64,000 bases of DNA, taken from the NCBI RefSeq assembly GCF_014652695.1, contig NZ_BMZH01000012.1, forward strand, positions 1 through 64,000, read 5' to 3'. Positions 41,053-49,612 of this stretch are shown piece after piece. The stretch comes from Algimonas arctica. GTDB lineage: Bacteria > Pseudomonadota > Alphaproteobacteria > Caulobacterales > Maricaulaceae. Below the pieces are notes generated by a model. It was not told the DNA's origin. It was given only the letters and a program-made list of their open reading frames with translations, and made no database searches. Made by a program: the position numbers and the translations under genes. Position 1 is the first letter of the stretch, and each line of letters begins with the position of its first letter.

Positions 41053-42743
41053 GGGTAAACGACGCCGTCCTTGATGCGCCCAAGGACTTGAATGTCATCC
41101 CAATCGTCCGCCGCTGTGCTCAGGGGATTGCGATCAACGATGGTGAAGTCGGCCCGTTTTCCCGCTTCAATCGAGCCGATCTCGGTTTCCAGTCCAAGCG
41201 ACCATGCCGCGTCCAGCGTAATGGCGCGTAAGGCTTGTTCCGCGTTCAGTCGCTCATTCGGCAAGCTCACCGTTCCGGTTTCCGTATCGCGTAACATATG
41301 CGCTTGCGCGGCGAGCAGCGGGTAGGGCGGTGCAAGCGGCGCATCGCTGTGAAGTGTTGTCGGAATGCCAAGGCTCGCGGTGCTGCCCATGGGCGAGAGA
41401 TAGTCCGCTTTGGCTCCAATCGCGTCCGCCATCGTGCCGCCCATATAACGGACATAGTGGCTGGCCGCCGAGACGCCTGCGGGCAGTTTCGCGAGCCGCG
41501 CAATCTGTTCGGGCGTAAGCAAGGCGGCATGTTCGACGATCAGTCTTTGTCCTTCTTTGCCGGGGCTCTGCTGTTCTAGGGCCGCAAGCGTACTGTCCTG
41601 CGCGGCGTCTCCGTTTGAATGAATATGAATGTCCAATCCCGCATCCCAATAAGATGCCATCAGGTCAGGGAGGTCATCTGGCTGGATGACGAAGAGCCCG
41701 GTCGTGCCTTTGCTCTGTCCGCCGATATAACCGGGCGCGGTGAGTTTCATGGTCTGGCTATAGAAAGCTGCGTCGGAGAAAAGTTTGACTTGCGGCAAGA
41801 CGTCGTCGCGGGTCGCGGCCATGGTCGTCATGGCCTCGACGGTCGTCTCGCCGAATTCCTGTAGAAACGCCCGGTGTTCTGGGACGAGGTAGATCGTGTA
41901 ACCGTCCGTGTCGTCATGATGCGCGGCGAGGAATGCATCTTCGATATTGCGGCCAAAGATACCGTAGCCCATTTCGGCAACCGTCGTAACACCGGCATCT
42001 TGGAGCAAGGCTTCGTAACGGTCCCAGCCGCGTTTAATGTGGGTGGGGTGCATGATGACGGCGGCGATTTTTTCAAAAATCGCGAGCAAGGCGTCTTCGT
42101 AAATCCGTCCTGTCAGCTCTCCGTCCGCATCCAGCTCAATGCCGTGAAATTGATCTGCCAGCGCGGGTGTCGCGCCGACCATCTCAATGGCGGCACTATT
42201 GAGATAGAAGTCGTGGCCGGACCAGTGCCAGAGTAAAAGCGGGCGGTCCGTCGTAATGGCGTCCAGATCGGCGCGGCGAATATCACCTTGAATCAAGTCA
42301 TGATAACCCCAGAGAACAAGCGGCCCATCCGGCGCGGCGGCTTCGATCTCAGTGATCCGCGCGAGCAGCGCCTCGCGGGAGGTCAGGCCTTTAACCACGC
42401 CATCCGCCATTGGCACATCCCACGGCGGAACCATCTCTGCGCCATACATCATTGCGCCGAGCGTCATGTGCACATGCGGGTCGATTAAGCCGGGGAGGAG
42501 AACTTGGTCCGCATATTGTGTGTCGATGACCGCGCCGCGCAGTTGATCTTTTAGGGCGTCAAAATCTCCGACGGCGGTGATGCCGCCGTTTAAGACAGCG
42601 ACTCCCGTTGCGACGGGTTGATTCGGATCGGCGGTAATGGCGGTGGTTTGATAGAGCGTGACACCTGATAGCTCAGGGGTCGCATCGGGCGAGGCTGCAT
42701 TGCAGCTGGCGAGAATCACGGCCGCACACATAAGTTTCTTCAT
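41049..42743 (-). CDS. Secreted YtcJ-like amidohydrolase (lipoprotein)
   Basis: A 564-residue metal-dependent hydrolase of the amidohydrolase-3/YtcJ family. The start at 42743 opens a lipoprotein signal (MKKLMCAAVILASC, lipobox LASC), so it should be anchored on the outer face of a membrane. The metal motif PHVHMTLG follows VLLPGLID near residue 110, with HIHSNGDAA, VEHAALL and HSDAPLAPP further on; all are canonical. The frame is open far upstream, but a longer start would run antisense through rnpB and is rejected. Substrate is unknown. It is transcribed divergently from rnpB. Confidence 0.88.
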   Translation of the reverse strand: MKKLMCAAVILASCNAASPDATPELSGVTLYQTTAITADPNQPVATGVAVLNGGITAVGDFDALKDQLRGAVIDTQYADQVLLPGLIDPHVHMTLGAMMYGAEMVPPWDVPMADGVVKGLTSREALLARITEIEAAAPDGPLVLWGYHDLIQGDIRRADLDAITTDRPLLLWHWSGHDFYLNSAAIEMVGATPALADQFHGIELDADGELTGRIYEDALLAIFEKIAAVIMHPTHIKRGWDRYEALLQDAGVTTVAEMGYGIFGRNIEDAFLAAHHDDTDGYTIYLVPEHRAFLQEFGETTVEAMTTMAATRDDVLPQVKLFSDAAFYSQTMKLTAPGYIGGQSKGTTGLFVIQPDDLPDLMASYWDAGLDIHIHSNGDAAQDSTLAALEQQSPGKEGQRLIVEHAALLTPEQIARLAKLPAGVSAASHYVRYMGGTMADAIGAKADYLSPMGSTASLGIPTTLHSDAPLAPPYPLLAAQAHMLRDTETGTVSLPNERLNAEQALRAITLDAAWSLGLETEIGSIEAGKRADFTIVDRNPLSTAADDWDDIQVLGRIKDGVVYP

Positions 42744-42801
42744 TCCGGATAATCCCCTGAATATATTGGCCCTAACAACATCAGTCGTGAGCAGATGGGC
42801 C

Positions 42802-42831
42802 TTGACGAGATGGGGGCTAACACGATTTAGA
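42802..42831 (+). promoter_or_regulatory. Sigma-70 type promoter of rnpB
   Basis: TTGACG at 42802-42807 and TTTAGA at 42826-42831 are separated by 18 bases, and the RNA 5' end deduced from base pairing (42836) falls 5-7 bases after the -10 box. The agreement between the promoter and the RNA end makes this a good candidate. Confidence 0.6.
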
Positions 42832-42835
42832 GCGC

Positions 42836-43223
42836 GTGTCAGAGGGCCGGGCGGCCGCGTCACTTTTTTTAGTGCCGAGGAAAGTCCGGGCTCCAATAAA
42901 GCAGGATGCCGGATAACGCCCGGCGAGGGTGACCTCAGGGACAGTGCCACAGAGAGAAGACTACCCGGCGCGCCCATTTATGGGTTGTTCGGGAAAAGCT
43001 GAAAGGGTGCGGTAAGAGCGCACCGGGCCGCGTGTAAACGGGGCCGTCACGGTAAACCCCATCCGGAGCAAGACCAAATAGGGACGGCGTATATCGGGCT
43101 TTGTCGATGTCGTCCGGGTCGGTTGCATGAGGTGTCGCGTAAGCGCCGCCCCAGATGAATGGCCGCCCCTGCGGACCTTAACGGGTGCGTAGGACAAAAC
43201 CCGGCTTATAGGCCCTCTGACAC
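42836..43223 (+). ncRNA. rnpB: RNase P RNA, bacterial type A
   Basis: The catalytic RNA that removes 5' leaders from tRNA precursors. Conserved regions are present in order: GAGGAAAGTCCGGGCTCC (CR I), GGGACAGTGCCACAGAGAGA (CR II), GCGGTAAGAGCGCACCGG, GTAAACCCCATCCGGAGCAA, and AGGACAAAACCCGGCTTATA near the 3' end. The termini are set by helix P1: GTGTCAGAGGGCC at 42836-42848 pairs with GGCCCTCTGACAC at 43211-43223. A short T run follows. It lies 197 bases upstream of mraZ on the same strand, in front of the dcw cluster. Confidence 0.95.
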
Positions 43224-43267
43224 TTTTACCCCCAATCAGGACGTTGAATCCGTTATAGAACTCAATC

Positions 43268-43276
43268 TTATCCACA
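43268..43276 (+). promoter_or_regulatory. Consensus DnaA box in the dcw leader
   Basis: TTATCCACA is an exact match to the strong DnaA-box consensus. It is single, located between rnpB and mraZ, 144 bases before the mraZ start. DnaA acts as a transcription factor for division genes in Caulobacter, so a regulatory role is plausible; a chance match is also possible. Confidence 0.5.
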
Positions 43277-43349
43277 GGACTCACAGACTGTTAAGGGTTT
43301 GGAGATTATACCTAACAAAACCTCTATGCGGCATTGATGACCATGATTT

Positions 43350-43374
43350 CCCACGATATCCCATGGAATGCCAC
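43350..43374 (-). promoter_or_regulatory. mraZ: MraZ-type repeat box upstream of mraZ
   Basis: On the minus strand the sequence reads TGGCA, TTCCA, TGGGA, TATCG, TGGGA, so three TGGGN-like repeats (one with G to C) are spaced by exactly 5 bases. On the plus strand these are CCCAC, CCCAT and GCCAC at 10-bp phase. MraZ of E. coli binds TGGGN repeats with 5-base spacers in its own promoter. Autoregulation of the dcw operon is inferred. The orientation is opposite to the one I recall for E. coli. Confidence 0.6.
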
Positions 43375-43405
43375 GACTCGCCTCATCCCTGACCGGCGAG
43401 TCGTG
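43372..43405 (+). promoter_or_regulatory. 11-bp perfect inverted repeat in the mraZ leader
   Basis: CACGACTCGCC (43372-43382) and GGCGAGTCGTG (43395-43405) are exact reverse complements with a 12-base loop. The repeat ends 14 bases before the mraZ ATG and overlaps the last MraZ-type box by 3 bases. Each arm contains a GANTC site. As RNA it would be a stable hairpin just before the ribosome-binding site; as DNA it could be an operator. Confidence 0.6.
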
Positions 43406-43419
43406 CGCGGGGTAGTCTC

Positions 43420-43875
43420 ATGTTCCTGTCGACATCGACAAATACGATTGACGCGAAGGGCCGGACATCTGTTCCGTCGGCTTTTCGTGACACGGTCGGG
43501 GACGATGCGGCCATCTTCGTTTGGCCCAGTATGCGCGGCGAGTTTCTTGAAGGTGGGGGTAAGGCGTTAATGGAGTCTATTCAGTGCGAAATTTTCGACC
43601 GTGTGTCTGATGGCTCGCTCTCCCCTGAACAGGCCGAAGCCCAGCAAGTTATGTTGCTCGGTGAAGCGCGCCGACTTGGTTATGACAAGACGGGACGCTT
43701 CGTTTTGCCAGAGGCTTTTCGGGACCATGCCGCTCTGACCGACGCGGCGACCTTCGTGGGACTAGGAAATCGCTTTCAGATTTGGAATCCGGCTGCGCAT
43801 GAAAATCGCAAAGCGGAAATGCGCGAGCGGGTTAAAAACACCCCTCTCGTTATGGGCATTGTTCGTCCATCATGA
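43420..43875 (+). CDS. mraZ: Transcriptional regulator MraZ
   Basis: First gene of the division and cell-wall cluster. The 151-residue protein has the two AbrB/SpoVT-like swapped hairpins of MraZ (STNTIDAKGRTSVPSAFR at the start and DKTGRFVLPEAFRDHA near residue 88). In E. coli MraZ binds its own promoter and represses the dcw operon. Three TGGGN-like repeats upstream support autoregulation here. GGGG at 43409-43412 serves as ribosome-binding site. Its stop overlaps the rsmH start (ATGA). Confidence 0.95.
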   Translation: MFLSTSTNTIDAKGRTSVPSAFRDTVGDDAAIFVWPSMRGEFLEGGGKALMESIQCEIFDRVSDGSLSPEQAEAQQVMLLGEARRLGYDKTGRFVLPEAFRDHAALTDAATFVGLGNRFQIWNPAAHENRKAEMRERVKNTPLVMGIVRPS

Positions 43876-44864
43876 GTGATCGCCCCCATATCCCCGTTAT
43901 GCTGGCGGAAGTGCTGGCCGCAGCAAAGGTCACGGATGGCGACGTGGTTGTCGACGCGACGTTCGGCAATGGCGGCTATAGTGAAGCGTTGCTCAACAGC
44001 GCGGATTGTTCCGTGATTGGGCTTGATCGTGATCCCAGCGTGCAGCCCCGTGCGACGCAACTGTCAGACGCGTATCCGGGGCGGTTTCAATTGGTGGAAA
44101 CACCCTTCTCAGAGATGGATCAACATGGTCTGCCGATGGCAGATGTTGTTGTGTTTGATATTGGCGTGTCATCGATGCAGATTGATCAGGCCGAGCGCGG
44201 CTTTTCGTTTCAAAAAGATGGTCCGCTCGACATGCGGATGAGCCGCTCTGGCCCAACGGCGCGCGACGCTGTGATGACGCTGCATGAGGACGAGCTTTCG
44301 ACATTGTTTAAGTTTTACGGCGAAGAACGCCATTCGCGCCGTGCGGCGCAGCGCATTGTCGAAGCGCGGGGCGAAGACGACATCAATACGACAGGGCAGT
44401 TGGCGACCATTATCGAAAACGCCATCGGTCGCAGTGGAAAAATCCACCCGGCAACGCGGATATTTCAAGCGCTTCGCATCTATATCAATGATGAACTCGG
44501 CGAGCTCTATCGTGGACTTTGTGCGGCAGAACGGCTCCTAAAACCGGGTGGCCGTCTGGTCGTTGTGACCTTTCATTCGCTCGAAGATCGCATTGCCAAA
44601 CAATTCCTTCGGGACCGGGCAGGCGAAGTCGAGGGCGGATCACGCTATGCGCCGGCTGTCGTGAAAACCGGACCTGACGCCAGTTTTACTCTGCCGCGGC
44701 GATCAGTTGTAAAGCCGACTAAATCAGAAGAATCAGAAAATCCGCGCTCCCGATCAGCGAAATTACGGGTCGCCGTTCGAACGAACGCGGCGGCGCAAGT
44801 CCCGGAGCCAACGGCGTGGCACCCGGCCAAGCTCGTATTACCAACGCTGGAGCGTCTCACGTGA
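43872..44864 (+). CDS. rsmH: 16S rRNA m4C1402 methyltransferase RsmH (MraW)
   Basis: A SAM-dependent methyltransferase that modifies C1402 of 16S rRNA in the decoding centre (330 residues). The SAM motif is VVDATFGNGGYSEALL near residue 26, with FDIGVSSMQIDQAERGFSF and VVTFHSLEDRIAKQFL typical of the family. It starts within the mraZ stop (ATGA) and ends with the TGA of GTGA, where ftsL begins. The second gene of the dcw operon in nearly all bacteria. Confidence 0.96.
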   Translation: MSDRPHIPVMLAEVLAAAKVTDGDVVVDATFGNGGYSEALLNSADCSVIGLDRDPSVQPRATQLSDAYPGRFQLVETPFSEMDQHGLPMADVVVFDIGVSSMQIDQAERGFSFQKDGPLDMRMSRSGPTARDAVMTLHEDELSTLFKFYGEERHSRRAAQRIVEARGEDDINTTGQLATIIENAIGRSGKIHPATRIFQALRIYINDELGELYRGLCAAERLLKPGGRLVVVTFHSLEDRIAKQFLRDRAGEVEGGSRYAPAVVKTGPDASFTLPRRSVVKPTKSEESENPRSRSAKLRVAVRTNAAAQVPEPTAWHPAKLVLPTLERLT

Positions 44865-45181
44865 GCGGCGCGCCTTATGTCTACACCCCGGTCGAGCGCA
44901 CGTCGCGCCGCCTCGGTCTGTTTTTATTGATCGTGTTGGGGCTGGGCCTGACCATGATGTTATTCTTCGTGAAAACGCGGGCGCAGGATGCGCGAGATGA
45001 AGTCTCGCGTCTCGAAGCGCAGATTGAAGAGCATGAATTAGCGATTTCGGTGCTGTCGGCAGAGGCCGCGGTCTTGTCCAATTCAGAACGTCTGCGTCAA
45101 CTGTCCCGGGATCGACTTGCGCTTGCGCCTGTCACAACGGACACGACAGCAACACTGACCGAGTTGGAGGAGACGCCATGA
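44861..45181 (+). CDS. ftsL: Cell division protein FtsL
   Basis: A 106-residue bitopic membrane protein of the divisome that, with FtsB and FtsQ, activates FtsWI. One membrane segment (RLGLFLLIVLGLGLTMMLFF, about 19-38) is followed by a coiled coil with heptads (DEVSRLEAQIEEHELAISVL). Sequence identity in this family is low, so the call rests on length, topology and position between rsmH and ftsI. I take GTG 44861, which overlaps the rsmH stop in GTGA; an earlier ATG at 44816 lies inside rsmH. The stop overlaps ftsI. Confidence 0.85.
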   Translation: MSGAPYVYTPVERTSRRLGLFLLIVLGLGLTMMLFFVKTRAQDARDEVSRLEAQIEEHELAISVLSAEAAVLSNSERLRQLSRDRLALAPVTTDTTATLTELEETP

Positions 45182-46842
45182 GCCTGTCCCCCTTCGCGAA
45201 AACGAAATCTGTTGCGCTGGCCGATATTAATCACGCCGCTGTCTCTGAAGGGCGTATTCGCATTCGGATTAGTTTGGTTTTGTTTCTGACGATGATCGCC
45301 ATTGTTTTGGTGCGTTTGGCGGAAGTGTCCTTGCTATCGCCGGATGGGCATTTGCGTCTTGCCCCCGATGAGGTCATCCAGCATCGCGCCGATATCACCG
45401 ACCGCAATGGCTTGCTGCTCGCGACCACGCTGTCGAGCTATTCTCTTTATGCTGAGCCGTCGCGGATTTGGAATCCAGATGAGACGGCAGACGCCCTGGT
45501 CGCGCTCCGTCCCGGATTGGACGTTGCCGAGGTCGCTGAACAATTGGCCTCGGATCGCGCATTTGTCTGGGTTGATCGCGGGCTGTCCCCGAAAGAACGT
45601 CAAGCCGTGTTCGAGTTGGGCCATCCGGGTCTAGGGTTTCGGCGCGAAGCCAAACGCGCCTATCCGAATGCGCCCTTAGGGGCACATTTGATTGGCTGGA
45701 CCAATATTGATTTGATCGGAGCCGCCGGAGTTGAGCGGTCATTTGACGAGCGTTTGACGGCGGAAAATGCGCCGGAGTTAGCGGTGGCTATGGATGGGCG
45801 CGCCCAATTCGCGATTGCCGAAGAACTAAAAGCCAGCGTTGAGCATTTTTCTGCGCTCTCTGCGGCTGCAGTTTTGCTCGACATTCAAAGCGGCGAAATC
45901 ATTTCCATGGTGTCTGTCCCTGACTTCAATCCCAATAAATATGGCGCAGAATCGCCTGAAAGTCGTAAAAATCATGCCGCAATGTCGACCTATGACTTGG
46001 GTTCAGTGTTTAAACCGCTGACGATGGCGATGGCATTGGAGGATGGATTGACGACACGCGATGAAATGTTTGATGTGCACAAACCCTATAAGGTTTTGAA
46101 CAAATTTATCCGGGATGACCATCCGGCGACGGAGGCGCTGAGCCTCGATTATGTGCTCGCAGAATCGTCTAATCGCGGCACAGCCATGTTGGCGCAGCGG
46201 ATTGGCAAAGAGCGTCAGCAACATTATTTACGTGAACTCGGTTTGATGGGGCGTGTGCCTTACGAATTATCTGAGAGCGCCTATCCGCAAATTCAGGAAT
46301 TTTGGGGCGAAATGGCGACTGTGACTGTGTCTTATGGGCATGGGATTTCCGTCACCCCGCTCGCGCTTGCGACGGCGACGGGGGCCTTACTGAATGACGG
46401 CGTTTACGTTGTTCCAACCGTCTTGAAGCGCGATGCGACACGCCCCCCCGAGACGCACCGCGTATTCTCGTCGCAGGTCTCCCAAGATTTAGCTGACATG
46501 ATGCGTCTGACAGTTGTCGAAGGCACTGGTAAAAAAGCTAATATTCCGGGTTTCGGCGTGATGGGCAAAACGGGCACAGCGGAGAAACCCTCCCATGGCG
46601 GGTATGACCGGAATCGCCTGGTTTCATCCTTTATCGCCGCGTTTCCACATTCTGCCCCACGTTATGTTTTAATCGTGACTCTCGACGAACCCAAGGGGTT
46701 GCCAGAGACCTACAACTACGCGACGGCGGGCTGGAACGCAGCACCGACGGCGGGCGCTATCATCGAACGGATTGGACCTATGCTTCCAGGTGCGCGCGAC
46801 CTGCCGAAAACGGCCGCAATCCCGAAGGAGGCGCTACGATGA
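45178..46842 (+). CDS. ftsI: Septal peptidoglycan transpeptidase FtsI (PBP3)
   Basis: The division-specific class B penicillin-binding protein that crosslinks septal peptidoglycan (554 residues). It has an N-terminal membrane anchor (about 28-46), a pedestal domain opening with RADITDRNGLLLATT, and the transpeptidase domain with S276-V-F-K279, S330-S-N332 and K464-T-G. Start and stop overlap ftsL and murE by 4 bases each. No deviation from the family is apparent. Confidence 0.96.
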   Translation: MSLSPFAKTKSVALADINHAAVSEGRIRIRISLVLFLTMIAIVLVRLAEVSLLSPDGHLRLAPDEVIQHRADITDRNGLLLATTLSSYSLYAEPSRIWNPDETADALVALRPGLDVAEVAEQLASDRAFVWVDRGLSPKERQAVFELGHPGLGFRREAKRAYPNAPLGAHLIGWTNIDLIGAAGVERSFDERLTAENAPELAVAMDGRAQFAIAEELKASVEHFSALSAAAVLLDIQSGEIISMVSVPDFNPNKYGAESPESRKNHAAMSTYDLGSVFKPLTMAMALEDGLTTRDEMFDVHKPYKVLNKFIRDDHPATEALSLDYVLAESSNRGTAMLAQRIGKERQQHYLRELGLMGRVPYELSESAYPQIQEFWGEMATVTVSYGHGISVTPLALATATGALLNDGVYVVPTVLKRDATRPPETHRVFSSQVSQDLADMMRLTVVEGTGKKANIPGFGVMGKTGTAEKPSHGGYDRNRLVSSFIAAFPHSAPRYVLIVTLDEPKGLPETYNYATAGWNAAPTAGAIIERIGPMLPGARDLPKTAAIPKEALR

Positions 46843-48260
46843 TGAGTCTAACCCTCAAAGATTTAGGCCTAAAATCCGACGCTGTCGTGACGGGTCTGTC
46901 TTGTGATTCACGGCATGTTGAGCCGGGTCATGTTTTTGCGGCGCTACCGGGCACGGCTTTGGATGGACGGGATTTTATTCCACAGGCCATCAATAATGGC
47001 GCAATTGCAATTCTGAGCACACGAGACGCCGATACGCATGGCGTGCCTTTGTTGGCGTCGGATGAACCGCGCTTGGATTATGCGCGCCTCGCCAAACGGC
47101 TTTACCCCAATCAACCCGCAACGGTTATCGCGGTGACAGGAACCAACGGCAAAAGCTCGACCGTCGAATTTTTACGTCAAATTTGGCAATCCGCAGGCCA
47201 CGCAGCGGCGTGTTTTGGTACGTTGGGTGTTCGTAGTCCGAGCGGTCTTCTGTCAATGAGCCATACGACCCCAGACGCGCTCGCCTTGCATAAGACGCTG
47301 AACGACCTTCACGCTCAAGGCGTGACTCACGCGGCGATGGAAGCCTCGTCCCATGGACTTGATCAGCGTCGGATGGACGAAGTCGCGCTGAGCGCAGCGG
47401 GGTTTACCAATTTGACGCAAGACCATTACGATTATCACGAAACCCCAGAGGCTTATTTCGATGCGAAGGCCCGCTTATTTACGGACCTCCTGCCCGGACG
47501 CAGCCCAGTCGTGATCATGGTTGATGATCAAGCCGGACGCGACTTGTTCGCAACCTGTGAAACGGCGGGTTTTTATGGCCGATCTATCGGCTGGGCCGGG
47601 CGCGATATTCGCATTGCTGAAATTATGCCCCGCGCCGCATCCCAGACCGTAACACTGGTCATTGATGGCGAACGGGCTGTGGTTGAGCTTCCGTTGGCGG
47701 CTGAATTTCAGGCCTTGAACGCGGTCACCGCGCTCGGGCTGGCCCTGAGCACAGGCGTTCCGAAAGATGTTGCGCTCAAGGCGATGGAAAAATTATATGG
47801 CGTGGCCGGGCGTTTGGAAATGGCGGGTCGTAAAGCCAATGGGGCGCCAGTCTTTATCGACTTTGCGCATACAGAAGACGGGCTCAGCAAACTGCTTCGA
47901 TCCGTTCGCCCGCATGTCGAAGGCAAACTTCGCATCGTCTTCGGCTGCGGCGGTGATCGGGACCCGGATAAACGAGCAAAAATGGGGGCCGTTGCGGCAC
48001 GCCATGCTGACGACGTTATTGTCACAGACGATAATCCGCGCAGCGAAGTCCCGGACATGATCCGGGCCGCGGTGATGCAAGGGTGCCCCGACGCCACTGA
48101 AATTGGCGACCGTCGCGCTGCGATTGCCGAAGGCATTGCTCGACTCGACGCAGGTGATTGCCTCGTGGTCGCGGGTAAGGGCCACGAACAAGGACAGATT
48201 GTCGGCGACACGGTCATCCCGTTTAATGACGTGACTGTCGTGCAAGAGTTACTCGCATGA
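46839..48260 (+). CDS. murE: UDP-MurNAc-tripeptide synthetase MurE
   Basis: A cytoplasmic Mur ligase adding the third stem residue of peptidoglycan (473 residues). The ATP loop is TGTNGKSSTVEF near residue 97. The DDNPRSE motif near residue 398 indicates meso-diaminopimelate as the amino acid added, the normal Gram-negative choice. Two ATGs (46839 and 46842) sit in the ftsI stop region; the first gives a 4-base overlap. The stop overlaps murF. Confidence 0.96.
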   Translation: MMSLTLKDLGLKSDAVVTGLSCDSRHVEPGHVFAALPGTALDGRDFIPQAINNGAIAILSTRDADTHGVPLLASDEPRLDYARLAKRLYPNQPATVIAVTGTNGKSSTVEFLRQIWQSAGHAAACFGTLGVRSPSGLLSMSHTTPDALALHKTLNDLHAQGVTHAAMEASSHGLDQRRMDEVALSAAGFTNLTQDHYDYHETPEAYFDAKARLFTDLLPGRSPVVIMVDDQAGRDLFATCETAGFYGRSIGWAGRDIRIAEIMPRAASQTVTLVIDGERAVVELPLAAEFQALNAVTALGLALSTGVPKDVALKAMEKLYGVAGRLEMAGRKANGAPVFIDFAHTEDGLSKLLRSVRPHVEGKLRIVFGCGGDRDPDKRAKMGAVAARHADDVIVTDDNPRSEVPDMIRAAVMQGCPDATEIGDRRAAIAEGIARLDAGDCLVVAGKGHEQGQIVGDTVIPFNDVTVVQELLA

Positions 48261-49609
48261 GTATTCTTTGGTCATCCAAAGAGATTGCCGTCGCAACGGG
48301 CGGAACCGAAACTGCGGCATTCGGTGTCACAGGTTTGTCGATTGATACGCGCACATTGCAAGCGGGCGACTTGTTCGTGCCGTTGATAGATACGCGCGAT
48401 GGGCATGATTTTATTGATGCGGCAATGACAGCAGGCGCAACGGGGACTTTGACTGAAAAAGACGGGTTTTCAAGGGCCGTGAAAGTCGCTGACACCAAGG
48501 TGGCACTCCAAGCCTTAGGACAGGCGGGACGCGACAGAAGTTCAGCCAAGCGCATCGCGGTGACAGGGTCCGTGGGTAAGACCAGCGTCAAGGACGCGCT
48601 CGCGGTTATGCTCGCAACATATGGCGCCACCCATAAATCCCAACGCTCATTCAATAACCATCTCGGCGTACCGATCACACTGGCAACGCTGCCGCCAGAA
48701 GCCGAGTTTGCGGTTTTTGAAACTGGGATGAACCATACGGGCGAGTTGACCGATCTGTCCAAACAGGTCGCACCGCATATTGCGCTCATCACAACGGTTG
48801 CAGGCGCGCATCAGGCAAATTTCGAGAGTCTCGAAGCGATCGCTGACGCAAAGGCTGAAATCCGTCACGGTCTCATGCCTGACGGCGTGCTGATCCTGAA
48901 TGCGGATAATGATTACACGCCGCGCATACGCGCGCAGGCAGCCGGACTGAACATTCTTACGTTTGGGGTGGCTGAAGGGTCCGACGTCGCGATTGTGGCG
49001 TCTAACCATCACGCGCAGGGCGGTAATGTTCGCCTTCGCGTCGAAGGCCAACAAATCGACGTAACGTTGCAAGTGGCGGGACGTCACTGGGACCATAATG
49101 CAGCGGCTTGTATCGCCGTCGCCCATGCGCTGGGGCTGGATCTGCGTAAAGCCGCGCGGGCCTTACGCAATGTGACAGCGAGTGACGGTCGCGGAGATGT
49201 GACGCAGGTCGAGATTGCGGGTCAATCAGTGACGCTAATCGACGAAAGCTATAACGCCAACCCAACGTCCATGCGCGCTGCGATTTCTGCAGCGTCTTTA
49301 GTGGCCGGACGTAAGGTCGCCATTCTGGGCGATATGTATGAACTTGGGCCGGATGAATTGGAACAACATGCCGCGCTCGCAGGTCCATTAGTGGACGCGG
49401 GTTTTGCCCGGGTTCTGATGATTGGTGAATGTATGCGAGCGCTGCGTGGGGCGCTGCCACAGGGTTTGCGCGCGATTCAAGCCGATACAATCGATATGAT
49501 CGACGCGGCTTTAGACGACGAGATTCAGGCAGGCGATGTCCTGCTGATCAAAGGGTCAAATGCGACCGGGCTGGGGCGGCTCGCGAAGCGGCTGAAAGGG
49601 GAGGGCTAA
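48257..49609 (+). CDS. murF: UDP-MurNAc-tripeptide D-Ala-D-Ala ligase MurF
   Basis: The Mur ligase that adds D-Ala-D-Ala to complete the pentapeptide precursor (450 residues). It has the ATP loop VTGSVGKTSVKDAL near residue 98, the central motif FETGMNHTGEL, and LIDESYNANPTSMRAAI in the C-terminal part, a MurF hallmark. The start overlaps the murE stop (ATGA), and mraY follows 3 bases after its stop. The product is passed to MraY at the inner membrane. Confidence 0.96.
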   Translation: MSILWSSKEIAVATGGTETAAFGVTGLSIDTRTLQAGDLFVPLIDTRDGHDFIDAAMTAGATGTLTEKDGFSRAVKVADTKVALQALGQAGRDRSSAKRIAVTGSVGKTSVKDALAVMLATYGATHKSQRSFNNHLGVPITLATLPPEAEFAVFETGMNHTGELTDLSKQVAPHIALITTVAGAHQANFESLEAIADAKAEIRHGLMPDGVLILNADNDYTPRIRAQAAGLNILTFGVAEGSDVAIVASNHHAQGGNVRLRVEGQQIDVTLQVAGRHWDHNAAACIAVAHALGLDLRKAARALRNVTASDGRGDVTQVEIAGQSVTLIDESYNANPTSMRAAISAASLVAGRKVAILGDMYELGPDELEQHAALAGPLVDAGFARVLMIGECMRALRGALPQGLRAIQADTIDMIDAALDDEIQAGDVLLIKGSNATGLGRLAKRLKGEG

Positions 49610-49612
49610 CAT

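Noticed and set aside
42744-42977. Extended amidohydrolase start with an open minus-strand frame up to 42977
   Set aside because: The extension runs antisense through the 5' half of rnpB and adds residues before a clear lipoprotein signal peptide starting at 42743.
42836-43419. tRNA, riboswitch or insertion element in the long non-coding stretch before mraZ
   Set aside because: The stretch is explained by rnpB and a regulatory leader; no tRNA-like fold, transposase or terminal inverted repeats were seen here or elsewhere in the window.
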